Source: Anaeromyxobacter oryzae
Lineage (GTDB): Bacteria; Myxococcota; Myxococcia; Myxococcales; Anaeromyxobacteraceae
Direction of reading: 5' to 3'
DNA length: 64,000 bases
Assembly: GCF_023169945.1 (NCBI RefSeq)
Contig: NZ_AP025591.1
Span: forward strand, 4,522,481-4,586,480
Below the pieces are notes generated by a model, which was given only the letters and a program-made list of their open reading frames with translations, did no database searches and was not told the DNA's origin. A program made the position numbers and the translations under genes. How positions within the stretch are numbered: position 1 is the stretch's first letter; every line of letters starts with the position of its first letter. Positions 54,202 to 61,722 of this stretch are shown here, one piece after another.

Positions 54202-54356
54202 GACGCACAGAGTATGCCGACGCACCGACATCCTCAACCCGCGGAGCAGGGTCGGGGCTCCCTCAACCGGCTCACCATGGTCATACGGCGAGTCGTCTAG
54301 CTGCCTGTCTACAAGAATTCGCCTTGCAGTTAACTCCAACCGACGTCGAGGTCGCC

Positions 54357-54731
54357 ATGACCAAGAAGACCGCCAGCCAGAAGACCACCCGCCGCCCCTC
54401 CATCTCGACCGCCAAGCCCGCCGCGAAGAAGACCGCGAAGCTCTCGGCTCCGGCTCCTGCCGCCGCTCCCGCGCCCGCGACGAAGCCTGCCACGCCGGCC
54501 CCCAAGCCCGAGCGCGTCACGCGCGCCGGTCTCGCGTACCGCCTCATCCAGGAAGGGAAGGGGAACGCCGAGGTCTGGGCGGCGCTGAAGGCCGCGTTCA
54601 ACATGCCCGAGCACCACAGCTACTACCCGGCGTGGTACCGGGCGCACCTCGTGATGAAGGGCGGCATCACCAAGGAGTTCGCGGCGAAGCACCGCGGGCC
54701 CGCCATTCGGCGCAAAACCACCAAGATGTAA
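54357..54731 (+). CDS. histone H1-like protein with C-terminal globular domain
   Basis: 124 residues from MTKKTASQKT. The first 60 residues are a Lys/Ala/Pro-rich tail (STAKPAAKKTAKLSAPAPAA). The C-terminus (GLAYRLIQEGKGNAEVWAAL then KAAFNMPEHHSYYPAWYRAH) is a compact helical domain, also seen attached to such tails in phage or bacterial DNA-binding proteins. Likely binds DNA. Confidence 0.6.
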   Translation: MTKKTASQKTTRRPSISTAKPAAKKTAKLSAPAPAAAPAPATKPATPAPKPERVTRAGLAYRLIQEGKGNAEVWAALKAAFNMPEHHSYYPAWYRAHLVMKGGITKEFAAKHRGPAIRRKTTKM

Positions 54732-54744
54732 GACGGGGGCTCGT

Positions 54745-54767
54745 CCCGGAGCCAACTCGGCTCCGGG
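54745..54767. terminator. bidirectional terminator hairpin candidate
   Basis: CCCGGAGCC AACTC GGCTCCGGG: 9-bp perfect stem, 5-nt loop, between the convergent histone-like gene and hamB. Lacks a long T-run. Confidence 0.5.
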
Positions 54768-54783
54768 GCGGGCCGCGGGACAG

Positions 54784-57297
54784 CTAGGCACGACACAACT
54801 GAAGAAGCTCGCTCCTGCACAGAGCTGGAATCGGAAGATTCTCCAGCGGCGCTCTCCTGAGAACGGCGAGGCACTCCTCCGGTGCTGCCCGATCTGGAAA
54901 CCTGACGAACCGTTTGACGAGCAACGCAGTGGTCCGGGACAACCCGATGGAGATGAGACCGAGGGTCACAGAATCCGAGGCGCCGCACTCCAGGAACAAA
55001 TGCAGCGGAATAAGCCTCTCGATCAGGTCGGGCCGGTTCTTCTTAGCCAGAACTGCACTCAGTACGTCATTGTAGGCTTTGAGCGATTTCACATACCGAT
55101 AGCGAAGATCCGTTTCCAGCGACTTCATCAGCGCGCGGATCTCGCTGCTAACGTTCCGGAACTGACCCTGCTGCTTCTGGTACTGGATGCGTTGCGCGAT
55201 AAGCTGGCCAAGGGGCGTGTCGTGAATCCATTTCGACGCGAGCATCGCGAAGTACCGGTAGCTTTCATTGTGAACCCCTTCAAGAATTTGATCCGAATCT
55301 CGGAATAGCGAGCGCATCCGCTCGATGAATCCAGCTTCATACGGCATCAGCGGTAAGCACGATTCCAGGCTGGGTCGCGCCGATAGATCGTCAAATAGGG
55401 CTTGAAGACGCTCTGGCAGGATGGTTGAGTTCCGCTTGAATACGATCGCAGGCAGGGTCGGCTGAAACGATGCAAGCCGTTCATCCACGCGCCTGAGATT
55501 GTCACGGTTCTCGTCGGTTACGAACTCGGAACCCAGAAGTGAACGCCCAGCCTGCGTGAGGTCGGAATATGCCTTGCCGATAACTGCCTCTCCGAGCTCC
55601 GTCGCCTCGGGGGTTGCTTGGCCGTTGATGACATCCGTGAGCGTGTGGGACTGCGTCTTGAGCGTTAGTTCAAATGCCGTGGCGATGTCTTGAAGGTCGT
55701 CGCCCTCGTACGATTTCACGTCCCAGTCATTCGGTAATAGGCACCACACATTTCCATGGAACTCCTTCACGAGCCGTCCCGCGCGTCCGGCGAGATTCAA
55801 AAAATCTCCGCGCGTCATCGGCTTCCCTTGTCCGCGGTGTGGGTTTTCGAGAAGGATGTGTTTTGCAGGGAGGTTCACGCCCTGAAGTAGCGTGCTCGTA
55901 CAGCACAAGAATCGCAGCTTGCCCGCGCCGAACAGTTCCTCGATGCGAGAGCGAACGAGCCCGGGCATATAACCATAGTGAAAGGCGACCCCTTTCGGGA
56001 GAGTCTCCGCCAGTGCGTAGTCGGGGTGAACGTGAGTCTTCACAAACTCGACGAAGTCGACGATCTCGGGATCGTCGCCAGCTGTCGCTGGCTCGAGCTT
56101 TGCGATGGCTTTCGCGAGATCCTCGGCCTGTGCCGCGCCGCCCGCGTATACCAACGTCGACTCGCCTTCCCGTGTCACGGCCCTCGCGAACTCGGCCCGC
56201 CGTGCGGTCACCGGACCAGAGAACCTGAAGGTCAGATCCTTGGAGCCTGCCGGAAGCTTCTCGCCGGATATCAGTAGCTCGTACCGCGCGGACTGAGGGC
56301 GTCGCTTCACTGGAGAGACGAGGATCAGGTTTCGGGAGACCGGAGAATGAGTTTCGAGAAGCGTTCGCCCCGGCCGTCCGAAGACGGTAAGAAGCTTCTC
56401 GGGATTGCGGGCCATCGGTGAAGCAAACATCACTTGTGCAAGCGGAAACCGTGTGAGGACGGTCTCTATCGCCGTTTGGAGCACGACTCCCCGAGAGCCT
56501 TCGCGAACGCCCTGCGCCTCGTCGACGACGAGGGTGGTGATGGCAGCCTCGCCGATGCTGGATTGGAGGAGAGAGAGCAGGCGCTCCTGCGTTAGAACGT
56601 AAACGACTCCCGCTGGAGCCAACTCCGGTGTCACGGGGAGCGGAACGCTTCTGACCGGGACGCCGGCGAGTCCGGACTTGGCGAATTCGTGGATCAGCCC
56701 AACTTGGACCTGCCGAATAAGCGCTCGCGTCGGGACGATGTAAACAATCTGTTCGGGCTTGGCGCGCAGACGCCGAATGATCTCGAGAGAAAAGACAAAG
56801 GACTTTCCAGCAGAAGTCGGTGCGGAAACGCTAAGCGCGTCGCCGTGCTCCATCTCCTCCAAGAAGTCGAATTGGAAGTCCGTTAATGTGACACGCTGTC
56901 CCGCAATGCCTTCTACGCTGTTTTCCTCTTCGCGTGAGAGCGCTTCGAGATCGAGCATCACTGGACGTCTTTGCGCTAGGGCGTCGTGCCGTTCACGAAA
57001 GAGCCGGCGGCCCGGAAAGTTGCCGAGACGGCCAAAGATGAAATCTGCGGCAGCGGCTACGGCCTCGTCGCCAGGCGCTGCTTCGGCCAGCCTCGTAGCG
57101 ATCTCGTATGCGAGCGTGCGTTCTTCTGCGCTCGCGGAGAGCGCAAGTGCGGACGCTATCGCGAGCAGGTGAGATCCTTCTCGATTCGTCAGGGGCGCGG
57201 GGATGTCTCCGTGTGCCTGCCCCGGAAGGAGCGGGTGAACGCTCTGGACGACGAGTCGCTTGAACAGGGCGCGCGTGTTGTCGTCGATCATCGCCAT
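54784..57297 (-). CDS. hamB: Hachiman helicase HamB
   Basis: 837 residues. Superfamily-2 helicase: Walker A SAPTSAGKSF (about 158-167), motif Ia IVPTRALIRQ, Walker B DEAQ (259-262), motif III/IV region CTSTLLQGVNLPAKHILLENP, motif VI NLAGRAGR. Long helical C-terminal extension (about 500-837) typical of HamB. It starts 6 bp after the hamA stop. In Hachiman, HamB senses aberrant DNA and controls the HamA nuclease. Sequence here is less GC-rich than the neighbouring structural genes. Confidence 0.92.
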   Translation of the reverse strand: MAMIDDNTRALFKRLVVQSVHPLLPGQAHGDIPAPLTNREGSHLLAIASALALSASAEERTLAYEIATRLAEAAPGDEAVAAAADFIFGRLGNFPGRRLFRERHDALAQRRPVMLDLEALSREEENSVEGIAGQRVTLTDFQFDFLEEMEHGDALSVSAPTSAGKSFVFSLEIIRRLRAKPEQIVYIVPTRALIRQVQVGLIHEFAKSGLAGVPVRSVPLPVTPELAPAGVVYVLTQERLLSLLQSSIGEAAITTLVVDEAQGVREGSRGVVLQTAIETVLTRFPLAQVMFASPMARNPEKLLTVFGRPGRTLLETHSPVSRNLILVSPVKRRPQSARYELLISGEKLPAGSKDLTFRFSGPVTARRAEFARAVTREGESTLVYAGGAAQAEDLAKAIAKLEPATAGDDPEIVDFVEFVKTHVHPDYALAETLPKGVAFHYGYMPGLVRSRIEELFGAGKLRFLCCTSTLLQGVNLPAKHILLENPHRGQGKPMTRGDFLNLAGRAGRLVKEFHGNVWCLLPNDWDVKSYEGDDLQDIATAFELTLKTQSHTLTDVINGQATPEATELGEAVIGKAYSDLTQAGRSLLGSEFVTDENRDNLRRVDERLASFQPTLPAIVFKRNSTILPERLQALFDDLSARPSLESCLPLMPYEAGFIERMRSLFRDSDQILEGVHNESYRYFAMLASKWIHDTPLGQLIAQRIQYQKQQGQFRNVSSEIRALMKSLETDLRYRYVKSLKAYNDVLSAVLAKKNRPDLIERLIPLHLFLECGASDSVTLGLISIGLSRTTALLVKRFVRFPDRAAPEECLAVLRRAPLENLPIPALCRSELLQLCRA

Positions 57298-57303
57298 CCG
57301 ACA

Positions 57304-58221
57304 CTACTCGGCGTTGAGAGCTGCGTTGAAGGCGTCACGGAAGCTCTGCACGTCTGGAAACGGCAGAAAGAAGATGTCGTACCTGAGGTGCTTGTGCGCG
57401 AAGGCGCCGAACTGAACCGTGAGTAGCTCGTGGAGCTTCGGGCACTCCTTCGTGTAGAGCGTCACGAACTGATCGATCGCTTCTTTGTACGACTTGCCGG
57501 CGCTGTCGGGGTACGGGGGCCAAGTGAACCCTACGAGCATGGCGTGGTTTATCCGGCAGTCTTTCTTCGGGTTGAGGCGGTCAACGTATTCCAGCACGGC
57601 TTCCTGTAGCTTGGCGTCCAGGTGTTTGAAGTGGCTGGTGACGAGCCCGAATTCATGCTCGACCAGTCCGGTGGCATGGAACGAGGCGATGCTCTCAAAC
57701 GCGTGCTTAACGGCGGCGGTAACGGACTGTTCGAGCTTAGCTTCCCCGAAGAACACGTCGAGGCAGTGCTCTTTCTCATCGTACCGCATGTGAATGCCGT
57801 CTGACCCGTGTACTTCCATCTTGGGGTTCGTCTTTAGGTCCATCTTTGCGACAACCTGTGGCGCACGCAGGACGGCTTCCATCAATAGGTACAGCAGGAA
57901 CTCCCCGGCTTCGCCCCCCTTCGCGTGCTGACGCAGAAGCGCGCGTGCCTCGCGGTTCAGGCGGCTGAACTCGTGGAACGCCTTCGGAGTCCCACGGCGC
58001 CTCGCGGAGAGGCAGAACTCGATCACGTGATCAACGAGGCAAAGCGCGAGATCCTTGAACTTGGGTACGCCGTTCGCGTCCAGGCGCAAGTAGTGGAACC
58101 GGACCGTCGCGGTCACTCCCGGAACGGGCAGCACGACTTCGAGATGGTCGAGGCAGGCGTCGTACTTCTGGCGTGACGCCTCCAGGTACGTGTGGAGCTG
58201 TGCGAGCGGGGTTGGGTCCAT
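57304..58221 (-). CDS. hamA: Hachiman nuclease HamA (DUF1837)
   Basis: 305 residues from MDPTPLAQLH. The DUF1837/HamA core is visible: GEAGEFLLYLLMEAVLRAPQ (103-122), HGSDGIHMRYDE (138-149) and FFGEAKLEQS, with D141 and the E160-A-K162 pair forming a PD-(D/E)xK-type nuclease site. The upstream frame is open to 58296, but the ATG at 58221 is a good start. Divergent from the DUF4145-like gene. With hamB it forms a complete two-gene anti-phage system. Confidence 0.93.
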   Translation of the reverse strand: MDPTPLAQLHTYLEASRQKYDACLDHLEVVLPVPGVTATVRFHYLRLDANGVPKFKDLALCLVDHVIEFCLSARRRGTPKAFHEFSRLNREARALLRQHAKGGEAGEFLLYLLMEAVLRAPQVVAKMDLKTNPKMEVHGSDGIHMRYDEKEHCLDVFFGEAKLEQSVTAAVKHAFESIASFHATGLVEHEFGLVTSHFKHLDAKLQEAVLEYVDRLNPKKDCRINHAMLVGFTWPPYPDSAGKSYKEAIDQFVTLYTKECPKLHELLTVQFGAFAHKHLRYDIFFLPFPDVQSFRDAFNAALNAE

Positions 58222-58446
58222 GAGCCGCGCCGAACTGCCGGTGGTTGTCGCGATGATAGCACGCGGAGTGCGCAGGTTCTCTTTCCTGGCCGCCACCGGT
58301 GAGGAGTGCGATATCGCTGCCGATGCTGGGCGGTGGTCCTGCGCACGCTGAACGCGAATCGGGTCTTCGAATTCTGCGGCGAAAGGTCATGCCGACTTGC
58401 CGACGTGCGCGCGGACGTTCGGTATGCTGTACGTGCGGAGGTCCGG

Positions 58447-59226
58447 ATGGCGGTCGAGCGGAAGAAGTGGACCCAGCGCTTTACGTGGGAGTGGATGCCG
58501 TCGTGGCCATGTCCCCACTGCGCTGGCGGCCTGTTAAAGCGGAAGGAGAAGAGAGGTTTCCTTGAGGAGGAGACCGCCGAGTCTAGGAAGTTGCACGAGC
58601 ACCCGGGGTGGGACCCTGACTGGATACGCGGTCGGTTCGCCGCGATCCTTCGGTGCTCTACCTGTGCGGGCCTTGTTGTCATGGCCGGTTCGACGGAGGT
58701 GGAATTCGTCGCAATTGCCGGAGACCCGTACAACCTGGAGACTTACTTCAGGCCGTCTGGATTCGATCCGGCACCACCCCTGTTCCAGATTCCAGATCAG
58801 TGTCCGCCCGACGTTCGGAAAGAACTTGGCCGCGCCTGGAACCTGTTCTGGGTTGATTCAGCTGCATGTGCCAATCGCATCCGCTCGTGCGTCGAAATGA
58901 TTCTCACCAGCCAGCGGGTGAAGAGCTTCGGTCGAGATAGGAACGGGAAGCGGGTGCAGCTTTCGCTTCACTCGCGCATCCTTCTGTATGGGAAGCGAGA
59001 CCCTGCGATCGCGGACGAGATGATGGCGGTGAAGTGGTTGGGGAACGCAGGGAGCCACGGAGCCGAACGGTTGAGTACCAACGACATGTTCGATGGCTTC
59101 GACCTACTCGAACACCTCCTCGAGGAGGTCTTCGCGCAGCGCACAAAGGTCTTGGCGCGCATCCGACGCGACCTGATCCGCAGGAAGGGACGCCCAAGGA
59201 AGAGGCGCGAGCCGAAGCTGACGTGA
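58447..59226 (+). CDS. DUF4145-like protein with zinc ribbon
   Basis: 259 residues from ATG at 58447; earlier starts are possible. A four-Cys pattern (CPHCAGGLL ... CSTCAGLVV) is followed by a helical domain with LFWVDSAACANRIRSCVEMILTSQ and WLGNAGSHGAERLSTND, the DUF4145 signature region (RxxxExxL helix and GNxxxH). DUF4145 belongs to HEPN-like families often linked to restriction or phage defence. Divergent from hamA. Very basic C-terminus (RRKGRPRKRREPK). Confidence 0.68.
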   Translation: MAVERKKWTQRFTWEWMPSWPCPHCAGGLLKRKEKRGFLEEETAESRKLHEHPGWDPDWIRGRFAAILRCSTCAGLVVMAGSTEVEFVAIAGDPYNLETYFRPSGFDPAPPLFQIPDQCPPDVRKELGRAWNLFWVDSAACANRIRSCVEMILTSQRVKSFGRDRNGKRVQLSLHSRILLYGKRDPAIADEMMAVKWLGNAGSHGAERLSTNDMFDGFDLLEHLLEEVFAQRTKVLARIRRDLIRRKGRPRKRREPKLT

Positions 59227-59511
59227 GGGCTGCCGCCCTTACGCCGTCTCCGCGAGCGCCGACTGGAGCGCTGCGCGGGCGAGCAGGACGCGCGCCAGGG
59301 CCGGCCGCGCCGTCGCCGCGCTCGCCCCGGCGGCCTCCCAGAGGGCCGGCTCGGGCGGCGGGAGCCGCAGTGCTGGTGCAGTGCGCGCCATGCGAACGGT
59401 GGGGTGCGGCGCGACCACGTGCGCCGCAGCGCGAAGCGCGACGCCAGCAAATCCGACGGGATGCGACGCCATGCGAAGGGCTGCGCCCGCGTGCGAGGTG
59501 GCCGGCAGCGA
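59227..59511. other. right-end region; alternative integrase tail
   Basis: No independent gene. On the minus strand, the open frame 59239-59538 is read in frame with the integrase through the attachment core when the element is excised and circular. It adds about 90 residues after LNLRPLGPE. It has no start codon of its own that makes sense. Confidence 0.5.
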
Positions 59512-59561
59512 TTCGGGACCAAGGGGTCGCAGGTTCAAATCCTGTCTCCCCGACTCAGAAG
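59512..59561. repeat. attR of element 2
   Basis: Right copy of the 50-bp direct repeat of 43092-43141, identical over its length. It contains only the 3' part of the tRNA-Pro sequence (from the anticodon loop), so it is not a functional tRNA. Confidence 0.95.
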
Positions 59562-59606
59562 GCCGCTGATTCCGGAGGGTTATTCCTTCGGAGTCGGCGG
59601 CCTTTT
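59560..59606 (+). terminator. original tRNA-Pro terminator, now past attR
   Basis: 15-nt arms (59560-59574, 59589-59603) with two G-U pairs and a T4 run (59603-59606). This is the best intrinsic terminator in the area and would have ended tRNA-Pro transcription before element 2 separated them. Confidence 0.65.
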
Positions 59607-59798
59607 CCTGTTCTTGTGCGCCGCGCCTGAATGGCGCCGGAAGTGCCTCCGCGAGCCACGTCCATCAAACCGTAATCTCTCAGGATTATGGTTGTGTCCC
59701 CACGCGCTGCTCTGCGAGGCGCAGGAGTGTGTCGCCAGCGGCGGGCGCAGGGGCGCGGCCACGAGTGATGACGGTGGTTGCTCGGAGGGGGAGCCTCG

Positions 59799-60644
59799 TC
59801 AGTCGAACATCCGGCCGCGAAACCGCCGCACTGCCTCGTCGATGCGCGACGAGAGGCCGTCGCGCGCCGCGAGCGTCCACATGCAGACGCCCCCGGCGTG
59901 TGCGACGGGCCCTTCGTAGGACAGCGGCGAACCTGCGAGCGTGGTGACCGCGCCGCCGGCCGCGAGCAGCACGGCCGCGGGCGCGCAGGTGTCCCACAGC
60001 TTGATGCGCGGGCTCGCGGTAACGTAGGCGTCGGCTTCGTCGTCGACGACGAGCGCGACCTTCAGCCCTACCGACCCGCGCCAGACGGACACGCCGCCGA
60101 ACTCTTGAACCACGAAGTCGCCGACCGCGCTCGGGTGCGCGACGCTGATCGCGATGCGCGGTCTCGGCGGTAGCGCGCGGCCCGCGACAGTGCGCGGGAG
60201 CGCGACGCTGGCCTCGACGCGCTCGCAGCGGCGGTCTGCGACCACCCCGCGCCACAGCAGGCCGGTCTCGGGCTGGTAGACGACGCCTAGCGCAGGAACG
60301 CCGTCCACGCACAGTCCGATCTGGACGACGTAGTCACGGCTTCCCCTGACGAAGTCCGAGGTGCCGTCGATGGGGTCGACGAACCATGCGCGCTGGTGTC
60401 TCCCGATGCTGCCGTCCCTCCACGTTTCCTCGGTGACGATGGCGTCGCCGGTCGCGGCCAGCCCTCCGCGGATGACCGCGTCGGCGGCGAGATCGGCGAC
60501 GGTCACCGGGCTATCGTCCGCCTTCAGCGACGAAGACGCGATGGCCTCGGCGCGCACCGCAAGGATGGCGTCGCCAGCCTTTCTCGCGAGGTCGGACGCG
60601 AGGGCGAGCTCCAGCTCGAGCGTAGGGACATTCGTCCGCTCCAT
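59799..60644 (-). CDS. inositol monophosphatase/CysQ-family phosphatase
   Basis: 281 residues from MERTNVPTLE. Metal-site motifs: VTEETW, DPIDGTSDFVRG and IKLWDTCAPAAVLLAAGG. The family includes 3'(2'),5'-bisphosphate nucleotidase (CysQ) and inositol monophosphatase; the exact substrate cannot be told. Downstream of the TIR gene on the same strand (62-bp gap); may be part of a three-gene conflict cluster, or an independent housekeeping gene. Confidence 0.8.
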   Translation of the reverse strand: MERTNVPTLELELALASDLARKAGDAILAVRAEAIASSSLKADDSPVTVADLAADAVIRGGLAATGDAIVTEETWRDGSIGRHQRAWFVDPIDGTSDFVRGSRDYVVQIGLCVDGVPALGVVYQPETGLLWRGVVADRRCERVEASVALPRTVAGRALPPRPRIAISVAHPSAVGDFVVQEFGGVSVWRGSVGLKVALVVDDEADAYVTASPRIKLWDTCAPAAVLLAAGGAVTTLAGSPLSYEGPVAHAGGVCMWTLAARDGLSSRIDEAVRRFRGRMFD

Positions 60645-60706
60645 CCGATCCCGTCCCAGCTCGTCTTGTCCCACGCGCGCTTTGCGCGGTCGGTGGGCGG
60701 AAGATC

Positions 60707-61636
60707 TCAGGTGGACGTCATCGCCTTCCAGTGCTTCAGCCGAACTGCGATCAGCTTCGCGCGTTGACGGACGTCGTCCCCATCGAGGGTCCTCGCGTCC
60801 TCCGGATCGGCGCGCACGTAGACACCTACCGTGCGAGCGTTCAGGCTCGAGTCCGTACCGGCATGAGTCGTCGTGAAGTACCCGGCCGCGCGCTCGGCGG
60901 ACTCCATCTTGATCTCCCCCGTCCCCTCCAGCTTCGGCGCGTTCGGTTGCAGCGGTCGCTCTCCCCTCCAGTAGTAGAAGAGCCCTGAAGGCTCCTTCTT
61001 CTCTGCCACCGCCTCACTCCAGTAGGTGGCGCACAGCCGGCCATCTTCCTGCCAGGAGTGACCGTTGACGCCCAGCGCGCCGTCGCGGCCGCGCGCAATC
61101 CGGAGCAGGCTCACGGCGGAAGGTTCCCCTGAAGTGCGCTCCGTCAGGGAGAATTGCCACCAGAGGCCCTCGATCCGTGCGCGGCCCCCCTCGTCCTGGA
61201 TCGCCTTCCTGAGCTTCTGGTTGAGGACCTTCAGCTCGGAAGGAGTGGTCGCCTCGTACCGGATGCTCGTGAGGCCGGCCAGATCGGTCGGAAGCTTCGA
61301 GCCGCTCGCGTGGAGGATGAAGGTCCGGTGCATGCCGAGGACTCCGCCGAAGAGGCCCGCTTCGAAGACGACATTGTCTCGAGGTGCAGCCTGACCGGCC
61401 CCCGATGGCGCGGACGCGGGCACGCTGGCCGTCGTCCAGTCATCCTTGGCGAACACGAACGCCGCGAAGTCGACCTTGTTTGCGAGCTCGACCAGCCGTT
61501 CCAGGGTGGTGGTCCCAGGATTGAAGGATGTCGTCCAGGGATCCACCTCCGCGAGGTCCTCGATGCCGCGTGCGATGGCCTGGAGCAGCTTCTCCTGCTG
61601 CTTCGACGAACCCAGGAAGATGCGAGGTTTGTCCAT
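60707..61636 (-). CDS. CAP12/Pycsar-type TIR-like nucleotide-binding protein
   Basis: 309 residues from MDKPRIFLGSS. TIR-like domain (1-130): PRIFLGSSKQQEKLLQAIAR, PWTTSFNPGTTTLERLVELA, VDFAAFVFAKDDW and RDNVVFEAGLFGG with E92 in the catalytic-Glu position. The C-terminal about 170 residues form a beta-rich domain (LWWQFSL ... GLFYYWRGER ... AGYFTT) with no transmembrane segment. The family cleaves NAD+ in Pycsar and CBASS; here a cyclase is not adjacent. Same strand as the fusion gene upstream and the phosphatase downstream. Confidence 0.82.
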   Translation of the reverse strand: MDKPRIFLGSSKQQEKLLQAIARGIEDLAEVDPWTTSFNPGTTTLERLVELANKVDFAAFVFAKDDWTTASVPASAPSGAGQAAPRDNVVFEAGLFGGVLGMHRTFILHASGSKLPTDLAGLTSIRYEATTPSELKVLNQKLRKAIQDEGGRARIEGLWWQFSLTERTSGEPSAVSLLRIARGRDGALGVNGHSWQEDGRLCATYWSEAVAEKKEPSGLFYYWRGERPLQPNAPKLEGTGEIKMESAERAAGYFTTTHAGTDSSLNARTVGVYVRADPEDARTLDGDDVRQRAKLIAVRLKHWKAMTST

Positions 61637-61722
61637 CGGGATCTCCGCATGCAAATCGTGGATGCGCGCGCTATGCGTGGATGCATCTTCTCGACGACGC
61701 GTAGTCACCTAGCGTGAAGCGG

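Larger units (their letters stand above)
43092..59561. mobile_element. element 2: satellite-like integrative element carrying Hachiman
   Basis: About 16.5 kb bounded by a 50-bp direct repeat (43092-43141 and 59512-59561) from the tRNA-Pro anticodon loop outward. Leftward arm: integrase, xis-like HTH, primase-helicase, XRE regulator. Rightward arm: P27 TerS, scaffold-like protein, HK97 capsid, Cys-rich proteins, then cargo. It has TerS and a capsid gene but no TerL, portal or tail gene, the pattern of phage satellites that exploit a helper. A complete Hachiman pair and a SieB-like gene lie near the right end. Confidence 0.85.

Noticed and set aside
59239..59538. Open frame coding 99 residues starting MNLRPLGPE
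   Set aside because: As an independent gene it is unlikely. It begins inside the attachment repeat and is the in-frame continuation of the integrase only in the circular form.
60707..61636. A transmembrane (STING/Cap-type) effector fused to the TIR
   Set aside because: No hydrophobic helix is found in the C-terminal half; it is beta-rich and soluble.
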